Assembly (NCBI RefSeq): GCF_963169125.1 | Contig: NC_084801.1 | Coordinates: forward strand, 72,853,696-72,917,695 | From: Humulus lupulus | Lineage: Eukaryota > Streptophyta > Magnoliopsida > Rosales > Cannabaceae | Length of the DNA stretch: 64,000 nucleotides | Direction of reading: 5' to 3' | In this document: piece after piece, positions 10,292-21,355 of the stretch | Layout of the letters: the number at the start of each line of letters is the position of its first letter | How positions within the stretch are numbered: position 1 is the first letter of the stretch | Notes under the pieces: generated by a model | The model's database searches: none | What the model was told of the DNA's origin: nothing | What the model saw: the letters and a program-made list of their open reading frames with translations, nothing else | Made by a program: the position numbers and the translations under genes

Positions 10292-12649
10292 TGTAATGCC
10301 CCGAATTCTTTGATGTGTTTTAATGGCGGGAATAGTAGGCCGGGAGGGCCATACTTGTTTAATTATGCCCTTAATTGATAATATGCATGTATATGTGAAT
10401 TATATTATAATATGACATTAAATGCATGCATGTGGGTCCACATTTCATGACAGCGGTATTTTGGTAATTTGGCCCGTTCAGGGCGTAATTGAATATTTGT
10501 ATGCATATCGGTGATATATTGTTGAGAGCACATTATAATGTGGATTTGTTCGAGCTATTCGGAATGAGACGATCTTTGAATATTAAGTAGCACTTTAGCT
10601 ATAACAGGTTTAAGTCTAGGGCTCAGGGTGAGTCTCGGGGTGATTTTAATGATTAGAGCGTTACCGGGAATAAAAGGGTAATGAAATATGAATTGTAGGT
10701 ATTTGAGAATATCGAGAATAGCGGGAATTGGAGAGTGTTAATTATGATTAACCAAATAGGTGAAAGATGATGATTTTACCCTTGGGGAGACTTTAGAAGC
10801 TTTAAATGACCTAGGGGCATTAGGGTCATTTGGCTTAGGATATATATGGTTTAAGTTGGCTGTAGAAACATACAGAACAAAAACAGAGCAAAGTTTCCTC
10901 TTCCCATGCATCACCTTCCCTCTATCTTCCTTTGAAGCTTTTTTGTCCCAAATTGAAGTATCAAGCTAGGAAATCAAAACTTGGAGGTTATAGACTTAGT
11001 TCATCTACTAAGGAGGATTCAAAACCAGCTGGAGGTAAGAAATTGTCCATGAGTTTTAAGTTGTACTCTATTTTTCTTTTAGTTTTCAGCCTATAGATTT
11101 TGATGTGGATAGTTGGAATCAATGGGAGTTTTATGCAAGATCAATTGGGTTTTGGTGAGGGGATGATGTAGATGAGGTTTAGAGATTGAATTGGATGTTT
11201 TGGTAAGGTTTGGGATTGGTTTGGAAGGTTGGTTTCAAGGGGAATCGCAAGGAGGGAAAATCAGGGGAGTTACTGGACTGAAGTTGGCGCCCCAGCGCTA
11301 TGCAGGGCAGAGAGTAGCCCTCTTTGTTTCTGGGGCAGCGCCCCAACGCTGGTTGGCAGCGCCTAGGCACTAGGTCAGTTTCAGGGTGTGTTGTTTTTCA
11401 GGCTCGGGATGGTATTTAAGGCTCAGGGGTTGGTTCCTTTACCCCTTTTGAGTAGATTGGTAGTCCCGAGAGTGAGGTATTGATCCCGGGAGTGTGGTTT
11501 AGATTGTGAACCATTCATTGATTTGCTTTATTGATGGTTTCTTATTGGTTATGATTAGGTTACCGCTAAGGAATCTAATGGTTGATCGTTCTCAAGGGTC
11601 GTTCTTATATTATTTCTCGCTCGATCGTGAGTTAAGAAAACTGCACCCTGTGTATATATGACATACGTGATTGTTATTAAGGCATGTTGATTGATAAATG
11701 TGGACATGGATTTCCTATTAAATGCTAGCGAATGTTGTTTACTTATATATGTACTGACTAGTCAGGGATACTGACCTAAGAGTCAGAAATGGCATAGCAA
11801 CATGAACGCAAGGCCAAATGAAGATTAGATCTAATCGATATCAGTGTTGAATGGCTCTATGGCAATTACGCGGGACTGACCCTATGGTCGATGAACTTAT
11901 AAGCGCTTGTCTAGTCTAAGACTAGTTACTAGAGCCAGGGCCAAAGGCCGAGGAGATTGTTTGTCACATGGCTAGGGAACGGTGTTCCTGGGTTATGACT
12001 CTAAGGTCATGAGGAAGGTTATGTTGGGGACTAGTCACCATGCACCTATCCTGTTAGAACTAGTAGGAGTTCACTTATCTATTAAGCCCCGGTGACCCTA
12101 TTGTCACAAGGCTAAAGGGAGTTAGATCCAATTTAGTGACTTTTGCGACTGTCACCTATTTGTTTGGACTGATGGTCCTGAATGATTATTATGATCATTG
12201 TTGATATTATATCATGCTTTATTGTGTTTTCTTGCTGGGCCTTGGCTCATGGGTGCTATGTGGTGCAGGTAAAGGGAAAGAAAAGCTCACCCAACCATGA
12301 GTGGACAGCGTAGGTGGTGATGTGTACATGTGCGGTCGCTTGACCACCACGGCCACGGAGTTCTTAGAGGAACTAGGGGGTTTACCCTATTTTTGCTGCT
12401 TAGGTCGGCGGGTTTTTAATTTTGAAACTGTAATGAACTCTTTGAGTTATAAATCTCTTGTAAATGCTTTTATGGGCCCATGAACAGCTTTTTGTACTTA
12501 ATAAAACATATCCTTTCCTTTCTATTGATTTTGCACCTTATCCTGTTAATAACACTTAGATCACATTTTTAACGAAAGGAATCGGGTAGCGGGTCAAATT
12601 TCTGGTTCTCCGTTCACCGTAACTGTTTTGGGGTAACCAGAGTGTTACA
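10292..12649 (+). repeat. Element B 3' LTR
   Basis: 2358 bp, TGTAATGCC to GTTACA, same length as the 5' LTR and alignable base for base at an offset of 7404. I see about 31 differences in the first 338 bp, none in the next ~1.3 kb, and scattered differences again in the last ~690 bp. Confidence 0.93.
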
Positions 12650-12654
12650 GTGAT
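12650..12654. repeat. Target site duplication of element B, right copy (GTGAT)
   Basis: Partner of GTGAC at 2883-2887, with one transition between copies. Element A coding sequence resumes straight after it. Confidence 0.8.
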
Positions 12655-14903
12655 CTTGGTGGGGGAATCTCTCACAACGATCTAATTTTCTCAGGATTCA
12701 CCTCTATTCCCCTTGTGTTGACTATGAATCTCAGGAACTTTCCAGATGCCACTCCGAAATGACATTTTTGGAGATTCAGCTTCATGTCATATCTCCTTAA
12801 TATTCCAAAATATTCTTCTAGATCAAACACATGGTAATTGGCAGTCTTTGACTTGGTAAGCATGTCATCGATATACACCTCCATATTTCTCCTGATCTGG
12901 CCAGATGACATTTTGCTGACCAAGCGTTGGTATGTTGCCTTGGCATTCTTCAATCTGAATGGCATAACTTTGTAACAATATAAGTTATGTTCGATCATGA
13001 AACTAGTATGTTATTGGTCGGCAGGATTCATCGCGATCTTGTTATATCCAAAGCATGCGTCCATGAAGGACATCATCTCATGACCTGTCGTGGCATCTAC
13101 CAACTGGTCAGCCCTTCGCCGTGGAAAACAGCCCTTGGGACAAGTTTTATTTAGATCAAAAGATTCTATACAAGTTCTCCACTTCTCGTTCGGCTTCGGG
13201 ACCAGCCCTAGATTGGCAACCCATATCAAGTATATTGCCTCCCGAATAAGCCCGCATTTTAATAACTGAGCTACTTCTTCCTCAAGGGCTTCAACTTGGA
13301 CATTTCCAAAATGTCTCCATTTTTGGAATTTCACAGGCACATTCTTGTCCAAATTTAAGGTCTGCATTATTATATTCAGACTTATTCCCACCATATCTTC
13401 ATGTAACCAAGCGAAGACGTCCTAGATTTTCTGTAAGAAATCAACTAGCTCCTTCTTCCTTTGGTCGTCAGGATTCTTTCTAATCTTTATGACTCTTGAA
13501 GCTTCTTTGGGATCGATGTTTATTTCCTCGAGATCTTCTATGGCTTTGAGCTCTGATCTATCTTCGCCTACCCGTGGGTTAATGTCGTCACGTTGGGCGA
13601 CCTCACTATCCACATTTTAATGAGGTTCTTTCATCCCATGAGGAACTTCTACTTCCTGGAACACCTTATCTCTGTCATTTATGCCAGGGTTGTGATTTTC
13701 CTTTCATAGAAATTCTATAGCATTCCCTGGCAGCGACTTGATCACCTCTAACTGTGCATATTCCTGCTGCTGAGGGGAATTTCATTGCCAGGTGTCAGAT
13801 AGAGGTTATGGGTTAAAATGCCATCAGCGCAGGTCGACCCAAAATCGCATTGTATGCAGCCCAACAATCGATTACCACAAACTCGATTAATTTGGAAACA
13901 GTTCATGACTCTTCTCCCAATGTCACCACCAATTTGATTATCCTGATTGCTCCAGGCTCCTCACTCGAAAACCCGTACAGAGTCATCGAGGTCACCTTCA
14001 AATTAGTTACGGATAACCCCATTTTTTCTAGGGTGGACCTGAAACGTAGATTCACAGAACTTCCGCTATCTACTAGTGTTCTTCAGACCCTTCGGTTGGC
14101 GAGCTGAACGGTTACCACCAGCGGATAGTTATGTGGGAATTGGACGTGGCTAGCATCATGTTTCATGAAAATGATTTGTTGCTTTTCCATTCGCTGCTGT
14201 TTCGATAACCGTTGATCTGGGATGAATTCCACCACGTTATGAGACTTCAGTTCTTTAATATACCTCTTATGGGCCCCGTGGCTCGTGCTCGCCAAATGAG
14301 GTCCTCTCGCAACGGTGGTTACATCTACCCCTACTATTGGGGGAATGTCAACCTGATTTGTTTGAGCACTGGGTTGGCTTGTCGGAGATTTCGAAACAGG
14401 TGGCGGGGTTTGCCCAGTGAGCTGACCTGGATTCATCTGATTTCTGGCGTACTGGGCCAGAGGTCCCGCCCTGATGAGAGTTTCTATCTCATCCTTCAGC
14501 TGCCGCCTATAATCAGTGTTATGGCTCTCTGGTTCTTCAATGGTTCTAGCTTCTTCCATGGAAGGCGACTATAATTGGCAACAAAAATGTGCTCACGTGT
14601 GTTTTGTTAGGTCGGTATACGTGGCATAGATAGGCTTGAACTTCTCTGCAGCCTTGTTTTTTCTGTCCCTCTCTAGTCGGGTTCACCATTCCCTTTTCTT
14701 TTGTTATTCCCCCTTGCTTATTCTTGGAAACGGTTTGGGTCGTAGCTTCCACATATGTTACCGCTCCAATGGGTTGGATAGGGGTTTGGTCGGTTCCTGC
14801 AACAAAAGTTCGCGCCTCCTCGAGAGTTATCCATTCTTGAGCTCGAGCTAAGAATTCTTTGGAGTTCCTGCCACCAGACGACGCCGACGAGGATCTCGCC
14901 CAA
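12655..14903 (-). pseudogene. Element A gag C-terminus, protease and reverse transcriptase
   Basis: Read right to left: the last third of gag (about 14903-14540; FLARAQEWITLEEA matches F gag), a linker (ETLIRAGPLAQYARNQ, GAHKRYIKELKSHNVVEF), protease (VDSGSSVNL near 14050), then RT from about 13400. RT motifs are WRTCIESFDLNKTCPKGCFP, FMDACFGYNKI and an intact YIDDMLTKSK box near 12860. The piece ends at the B insertion. Stops interrupt it, for example before DVFAWLHEDM near 13420. The 5' end stops abruptly inside gag at about 14903, so primer site and 5' LTR are missing. Confidence 0.85.
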
Positions 14904-15977
14904 ACCTTATAAATAACATTAAAGATAGAAATTAAAGTCTATGACAATAATTATACGTTAAAGAATCTAAACCTTGTAAAAGTCATACCTTCACCCTTGA
15001 ACGAAATCTAAAGATTTCCAAAATCTCGAGCATCCACAACAACTTTTATCCTCAACAAGATAAAGTTTGATCTTGACAAACTTATGATATTTTTTACATA
15101 TAAAATTGGTTAGGTGGCTAGTGTGTTTGGGCTTTATAATTTTTTATTGTGGCAATAATGTTTAGAAGGTTTTGTAAGAAAATAGAAGAAATAGAATTTT
15201 AATAAAAACTAATGTTGTAGTGATTTCAGCTACATAAGGATTTATGGAGAAAAAAGATTTACCTTTTGAGGAGAGTAATTTCAAAAATTTCAAAGCAATT
15301 AAAGACTTTGTTTGAGTGTAAAAAATCAGAAGGTTAATAGTTCTACTTATAGGATACAAACCCCAACCTTCTTTCTCATTCTTCTCCATACTAAATCAAT
15401 TGAACTTTCAAAATTCAAAATTCCCTCTCAAATATAGTTTGGGCCAGCCATTGTTTTACTGATTCCAAGTGCTACAAATACCCACTTGATGACACATACA
15501 TTCACATGCAACCATATGTAGTCAAAGTCCTCACTAGTTTGTCCTAAGATTCTCCCACGCCTACACCTTTACACATTAAAATTCAAATGCTTTCAATGCT
15601 TCATCTGATCACCCACTTAGTGTTCTAGTCTCCCTTAAGTATGCTTGGATTAACACCTAGTTCTTTAGGTTCAAAATGAGTCCAGTCTTTGCCTATTTAT
15701 ATGCCTTCATGACACCTAGCTTTATTTTTCAACCAAGTAAGACATGATTCTTCAATGTAAGCATTGTCATTATTTATTTATTCATGAAAAATTCCACATA
15801 GTTTAATCCATAGGGAATTTCGGCCACGCCTAGTAAATTCTAACTTAATGTGACTAAAATTAATTCCACATGCACACAACATCTATCACCATATAACATG
15901 TGTACATAGTTTTATAAATTCTTATTTCCTTATAGAAGCTATATACTAAATTAATCACATGCTTCTAAGTTCCATAC
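14904..15977. other. Unassigned AT-rich sequence between elements A and F
   Basis: About 1.07 kb with no long ORF, no recognised transposon protein and no clear repeat. The longest minus-strand ORF (15162-15389, 75 codons) looks random and hydrophobic. It continues after F at 28808-28900, because F inserted into it with a CATAC duplication. It could be host intergenic DNA or a decayed LTR. Confidence 0.6.
15973..15977. repeat. Target site duplication of element F, left copy (CATAC)
   Basis: CATAC immediately precedes the left LTR. The identical CATAC follows the right LTR at 28803-28807. Confidence 0.93.
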
Positions 15978-16728
15978 TGTTGATGCGGTTCTTCGGCAAC
16001 AGATAATTATATGAATAAGGAGAGGGATTAGTGCTAAATGATGAACTGTAATAGATGAATGATCTCAAAGGAAGATTATAACTCGAATACTTTTTTAGGT
16101 GGTTCAAAGAATACAATCCTTCTAGTCCACCAACCAATATTATTGATATATCTCTGATATTCCTTACAGGGTATTTCTTTACAAATTAGAAGCCAACCCT
16201 TTGCAACTCCTAGGGTCTCCATATTTATAGGGAGATGACACCTGGGTGTTGGCAAAGGAGGTCATCCCGTGACCTTCTTACCCATAAAGTCACTTCTGTG
16301 ACATTCATGATTAATTCCTAAAACCTGACAATGAAGTGTGGTCTAATCAATAGGTAAGGGGGATAATGGACCGCATGGCCCAAACCAGTCGTGGGGTGCC
16401 TGAACACGCACATTTATACTGCGTGTCCGAGAATTCAGTAATGGAGTAGACACATGATGTCTGATATGCGCACATTTAGATTGCGTGGTTGACTTTATAA
16501 AGGGTCGGACGTGTCAGTTTAAGCTCGTATCCCAAGCTTGATGTAGTCTTAGCTTGTGGTGTCCACACTGCTGACCCGATGCCTTGGTAATCTCACTGAA
16601 CCTTTGGCTATCTTGAGCTAAAGAGGAAGAGACTTGTAACAGCAGCTCTGGGTAGGTGGCCTCCACGTGGCTGATAGGTTATGCCCATTTCCAGTTCGCT
16701 AATAAACCATGGATATTTAGGGCGTACA
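15978..16728 (-). repeat. Element F 3' LTR (left copy)
   Basis: 751 bp, TGTTGATGCGG to GGCGTACA, bounded by CATAC. It contains two imperfect inverted repeats around 16404-16426 (ACACGC...GCGTGT) and 16467-16488. The small minus-strand ORF at 15955-16137 recurs in the other LTR and is not a gene. Confidence 0.92.
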
Positions 16729-16740
16729 TTTCCCCCCCAA
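16729..16740 (-). other. Polypurine tract of element F
   Basis: Reading the minus strand, a run of seven G followed by AAA directly abuts the left LTR. It is the expected plus-strand primer and fixes element orientation. Confidence 0.85.
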
Positions 16741-16992
16741 GCCCTTGCTCGTGGCATATGATGTCACATGTGGCCACAGTGGGGGCTTTTAAGCTTCTTT
16801 GTGGACTCTTCATATCCCGCCCATTACGCTAGTATCAGATACGTGGAGCATCATGGTTTGTCACGGTCCATCTTCCGAGAACCGCATTAAATGGCCTAGC
16901 CTATCTTCGGCCATCGTTTCGTGTTTCGAGTTGTGATCCTCGTATCCCACATCAAGATAATCGAACGGCCCACATCCTTTGGACTTTTATGT

Positions 16993-17219
16993 ATATATAA
17001 TGCTGGCCACCTTTCACATGAGCCACCCTTTTATTTGAAATGTTTCTCCTCTTCTTTCTTCTTTCTTCTTAGTCTCAAAACCCTTTCTGTCTTCCAGTCA
17101 CTATTCCTGACGTTCCTGAGTTTCAGACACGAGGGCTCTTTCGTGACTCCGGTACCAGAGATTCCAATAGGACTTCAACCCAGACGCTCCTTTCAGTCTT
17201 TACACAGCAAAAAATTTCT
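16993..17219 (+). promoter_or_regulatory. Putative promoter and first leader exon of the element F antisense gene
   Basis: A TATA box (TATATAA, 16993-17000) lies inside the element, past the LTR, on the strand opposite to gag-pol. A pyrimidine-rich leader follows and ends at a consensus splice donor, TCT|GTAAGTCC at 17220. E has the same arrangement: TATAAATA at 33922-33929 and donor ACT|GTAAGTCT at 34130. This conservation between two diverged copies supports an independent antisense promoter. Start site and splicing are inferred. Confidence 0.6.
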
Positions 17220-17747
17220 GTAAGTCCTCCGTTTGTTGCATGCTTTAAATGTTTTTCCTTTTTCTTGCTTCGGTAAACTTTCTTCTTAGTCGCATGCAGT
17301 AGGTTGTTTGTCTTTTGTTTTTCTTTGCTGGTATTTTGTGTGTAGGTTTTTATCCTAGGGGTATTGACCGTAGCAAAGAGAATGCTCAGGAGAATGACTT
17401 ATAGGATACAAATCTGGGGTGATTTTCTGGGTAAAAGATTTTTATGCATGTTTGGAACCGCAAGTTTCTAGGGTGCAAAGACCGGGTAGCTTAGGGGACA
17501 CGCTTCACAGGCGGTTTTATCTTACGAAAATTTCCTTCCAAGGAAAACTTTATCCTGACCCTCCTGACACACGGATCCTGAGCAATCGGGGACCCGTTGG
17601 GAGCACAGGCGCGTGTTCATAAAACCGCTTGGTCTCACTCGCCGCAGGCTGAGATTACCTCAGCCCGTGTAAAGGAAACCCTTCTTCGCGCTAGATTCTT
17701 TCTTATGCTTAGGTCCCCTTTTCTAAACTTTCTTCTTTGTTCGTTAG
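17220..17747 (+). other. Predicted 5'-leader intron of the element F antisense gene
   Basis: Starts GTAAGT and ends TTGTTCGTTAG just before the ATG at 17756; 528 bp. E has a matching 510-bp interval, 34130-34639, with the same TTGTTCGTTAG acceptor. A segment with CACACGGATCC and CGTTGGGA near 17571-17600 is conserved in both. Confidence 0.55.
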
Positions 17748-17755
17748 TCGACCAA

Positions 17756-20351
17756 ATGGGAACCAAGAAGAGCGCATCTAAGAAGAGTGCTAGCAGCTCG
17801 TCTTCCCAGCAAGCCAGCAAAGGGAAAGAGGTTGCCAATGATTCTCCGATTCCAAAATTTGGTCCCACCGTGGAGAAGGAGGTCGAGGTGGGACCCGACG
17901 CCTTTTTCGAGGCCAAGAGGATTGTCTGGAAGGTCACCACCCAAGGGAAAGTTAACAAGATAATGCTTTCCCACAATATAGAGATAGGGAAGGGCGCCCT
18001 GACGCCCGACCTCCCCTTGAGGGGGAGCGGAGCTACGCGCCGCTCGATGAGGAGTTGGCAGCCTGGAACGACGAGCATCTCAAGCCCAGGGCCTTTCTTC
18101 CCCTGGACCAGTATTTCGCGGACTTCTTAAATTACGTGAAACTGGCTCGCTTCCAGCTCCCCCCTAACTCCAACCGTCTGTTAGCGGGGTTGAAGTATTT
18201 GTTCCTAAAGCAGGAATGGGTGGTCCCCATGCCAGCGGACATCCTTTACTTCTTTTGCCTCAAAGCCAGCCCAGACCAATGGGGGCGAGGTGACGGGTTC
18301 TACTACCTGACCCGTTTTCCCAATTTGGCTGTGATCATCGAGCTGCCCAGCCACCCCAATGACTTCAAGGATCAATTCTTCATGTCAAAGGGGTTTCGCA
18401 ACTACGAATACCATAACTTCAACCGTCCTCGTATGTTCCTTCTAACTTTAGCTCGCTAGCTTGTCGCTGATTAGTCTTTCCATTCGTTTCTGACTTGAAA
18501 ACTATCGTGCAGCTATTTTTGCAAGGACGGCTAAGTCGGTGACCCTTGGGGGTCAGTACGAAACCTTGGTGGGGCTTCCTCCAAGTGAAAAAGACTACCG
18601 CCAGCTCGTGTCTGATAAGACGATGCTGGCGTGTAAGTTAATTTCCCCAGGTCAGACTCTAGCTCTGAGGAGGCAGCGGACCATCCTTGCTACTCGCGAG
18701 ATGGCATCCATCCCAGAGGAGGAGACCGAGGATGAGGACGAGGATGAGGAGGACGAGGTCCCCCAGGAGGTCAACGCGGAGCGGACCCAGTCCGAGGCAG
18801 AAGCCGGCCCCTCCGGCCAAGGTAACTCTTACTTATTTAGGGGCTTAGACAGGGCCATCACAAACCTACGACTTGCTTGGTTTAACCCCAGCCAACTCGT
18901 CCACTGCCACCAAAACGACTCAGATCGCAACATCACTCTACTCCAGTGTGTTGACTAGCTCATGTTGCATTACAACATGGGCCGCCCTAGGGGTACTGTA
19001 GTAGTAGATAATACCCTGGCCTTTAGGTCGGCATTTTTTGAGGAGTACGGGACCAATCTTAGGTCGTGGCCCTCCCTTCTGGAGGGTGTAGTAGCTCTGG
19101 CTCTTAGGCAGTACGTAGAGGAGTCTAGTCTTGAGGTAGATCTGGACCCAGAGCCTCCTCTCACCTGTGAAGTCATTATCTTAGACTCCCTCGCAGAAGC
19201 TCCGGGGCCGGAGGTCCTGACAATAGATTCCTCCTCTAGCTCAGAGGGTAGGACCTTTTTCTATACATTAACCCCATTTTTTTTTGTTATCAAAGTATTT
19301 TTACATGCATACTAATGATTTTTTCTTTGTTTTAGATGAGGAGATGTCGCAGTCCAGGGGTAACGATTTGGGGTCTATGTTTCAGGGGGGACACCCTTCC
19401 TCCGGGCCATTCGGACCCTTGGTGAAGAGGCTCCGGTTGGCGAAGAAAGCTGTCGGGACTTTCTCCAAGTCCCCGGCCAAGGGGAAAAACCAGGGTCCCC
19501 CCACCATGGAGAAAAGGCCACCACCCCCTCCTGCAGTAGAGAAGATGGCTCCGCCTCCCCCGCGACCTCCCGTCCCTGCCCGGGAAAAGGAGGTACCAAC
19601 CGAGACCTTGGCAGCTCTAGCTTCCACTGTGCCCATCCCAGTCAACACTCAGGCCCTGGAGAAAATCCCCGAGGCCTCTTGAGGGACGATTTACGAAACT
19701 GTGAGCTATACGGTGGATCATTACTACAACGCCACCCCAAGGGACTTGCGGGAGATCGAGACGAGGATCCCCGAGAACGTGATGGAGTCTTCATTGAGGA
19801 TGACCCTCACGGTAAGTTTGCTTTACCACTGGTTCTTTCTGCTTAATTTCTAAGGCGCTCACCTCACATCTTTTCATCTTGCAGACGGCTTTGGCTCTCC
19901 ACCGGAGCATATCTCGGTCCAAGGCAAGGATTGCAGAGATCAGGGGCGAGCATCAGGCTGCCAAGGCGCCCTCGCATCCGCAAAGTAACAGGAGCAGGAT
20001 GCCAAAGTCGCCCTGGCGACTGCGTAGGCCGAGCTGGACTCATCTCGGGCCAAGCTGCTGGAGGCCGAGGATACCAAGGTCGCCCTGGACAACGCGAAGG
20101 TGGAACTTGAAGAATCCAAGGCAGCCTTTGTGGCGGAGAGGGCATCCTCGAGCTCCTCCATGGAGGCCATGTTGTATCATTGCTGGGCCTTCAACCCGGA
20201 CGGTGACTTATCCTTCCTGGGGCCAGACGTGTGGGAGTCCTTCTTGGAGAAGTTCAAAGCTCGCCTTCAATAAGAGGCGCCCTCTGAGATCGGAGAGACT
20301 TCCACGGCAACCGAGCAGGATGCTTCATCGGAGCAGCCTGTCGGGGCTTAG
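17756..20351 (+). pseudogene. Element F antisense gene (Tat aORF, gypsy-type transposon protein), four predicted exons
   Basis: Runs opposite to gag-pol between integrase and the 3' LTR. Predicted exons are 17756-18430, 18513-19247, 19336-19811 and 19885-20351, all with GT/AG borders at the same places as in E. The N-terminus is Lys/Ser-rich (MGTKKSASKKSAS). The core (FLPLDQYFADFLNYVKL, LPPNSNRLLAGL, FYYLTRFPNL) resembles the Pfam family named putative gypsy-type transposon. An acidic stretch (about 18722-18760), a Pro-rich stretch (about 19500-19590) and a C-terminal MLYHCWAFNPDGDLSF motif follow. A frameshift lies near 18010-18055 and stops at 18956 and 19681. The biochemical function is unknown. 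Confidence 0.75.
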
Positions 20352-20564
20352 GATTTTTGCTCCTTTCTCTTTTATTTTCATTTGTAACTTTATATTATGA
20401 GGTCTTTTATCCTCGAAACAATTGATTTTGTTAGATTTATTTAATCTATTTCTATATTTTTGTCTCGACCTTGCTGTTACTCCTCTTCAATGCGTTTGGT
20501 GAGAACATAGCTCTTTTTGGTGTTGTGATTGACATCTTATGCTTTTAAGGAAAAAACATCTGTT
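20352..20564. other. Non-coding spacer after the F antisense gene
   Basis: About 210 bp of T-rich sequence between the antisense stop codon and the tandem repeat. It probably holds the 3' untranslated part of the antisense transcript, but no polyadenylation signal stands out. Confidence 0.4.
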
Positions 20565-21215
20565 AATCAATTTGAACCAACTTCTAAGATTTACGACCTG
20601 GTTGTATCCAGGATATTAATTTGAAAACTTAGTTCTCGTCAATTCTTTATCGATATCTCGGGCTTTTTAAGAAAAACATGGATCAATCAATTTGAACTAA
20701 CTTTTAAGTTTTAGGACCTGGTTATATCCAGGATATTAATTTGAAAACTTAGTTCGTGTCAATTCTTTATCGATATCTTGTGCTATCTAAGAAAATCACC
20801 GATCAATCAATTTGAACTAACTTCTAAGTTTTAGGACCTGGTTATATCCTAGATATTAATTTGAAAACTTAGTTCGCATCAATTCTCTATCGATATCTCG
20901 TGCTTTTTAAGAAAAACATCGATCAATCAATTTGAACTAACTTCTATGTTTTAGGACTTGGTTATATCCAGGATATGAATTTGAAAACTTAGTTCGTGTC
21001 AATTCTTTATCGATATCTCGTGCTTTTTAAGAAAAACATCGATCAATCAATTTGAACTAACTTCTATGTTTTAGGACCGGGTTATATCCAGGATATTAAT
21101 TTGAAAACTTAGTTCGCGTCAATTCTTTATCGATATCTCGTGCCTTTTAAGAAAAACATCGATCAATCAATTTGAACTAACTTCTAAGTTTTAGGACCTG
21201 GTTATATCCAGCATA
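20565..21215 (-). repeat. 120-bp tandem repeat of element F
   Basis: About 5.4 units with a period of exactly 120 bp; phrases such as 'aggacctggttatatcc' and 'ttctttatcgatatctcg' recur at 20712, 20832, 20952, 21072 and 21192. The units are very alike. The array lies between the antisense gene and the integrase stop codon. Related, more decayed arrays occupy the same place in E and A. Confidence 0.9.
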
Positions 21216-21355
21216 TATGCCCCCCAAGTAATCAGGAATGGGTCTTTCATGGTTACTTGAGTTTACACCCACAAACATATACAATAATGTAAAAGATTAG
21301 CTGTTATTACTTAATAAACAAAAGATGGCCTTTCCAATTAAGCCTTACAAAGATA

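Larger units (their letters stand above)
2888..12649 (+). mobile_element. Element B: complete Tekay/Del-type Ty3/gypsy retrotransposon
   Basis: It has two 2358-bp LTRs, an initiator tRNA-Met primer binding site, a gag-pol reading frame, a polypurine tract and a 5-bp target duplication. The domain order (gag, protease, RT, RNase H, integrase, then a chromodomain-like C-terminus ending VKVLWRNSKVEEATWELE) is that of plant chromoviruses, best matching the Tekay/Del clade. It inserted into the minus-strand Tat element A. Ten or so in-frame stops and an altered RT active site make it non-autonomous now. Its LTRs are unevenly diverged (see findings). Confidence 0.93.
1..14903 (-). mobile_element. 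Element A: Tat-type Ty3/gypsy retrotransposon remnant, split by element B
   Basis: Minus-strand remains of a Tat-lineage element in two pieces, 1-2887 and 12650-14903. Reading right to left it has the C-terminal part of gag, protease, reverse transcriptase, RNase H, a second RNase H of the type typical of Tat elements, and integrase, followed by a degenerate spacer repeat at 1-460. The order and sequence parallel F and E in this window. No LTR is visible: the 5' end is cut inside gag near 14903 and the 3' part (antisense ORF, LTR) would lie left of base 1. Element B interrupts it exactly between the RT and RNase H coding parts. Confidence 0.85.

Noticed and set aside
15162..15389. Possible host gene fragment on the minus strand
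   Set aside because: 75 codons, low complexity, no recognised domain, no convincing exon borders.
20565..21215. Regular 120-bp repeats as a possible CRISPR array
   Set aside because: The whole unit repeats with no variable spacers, and the context is a plant Tat retrotransposon.
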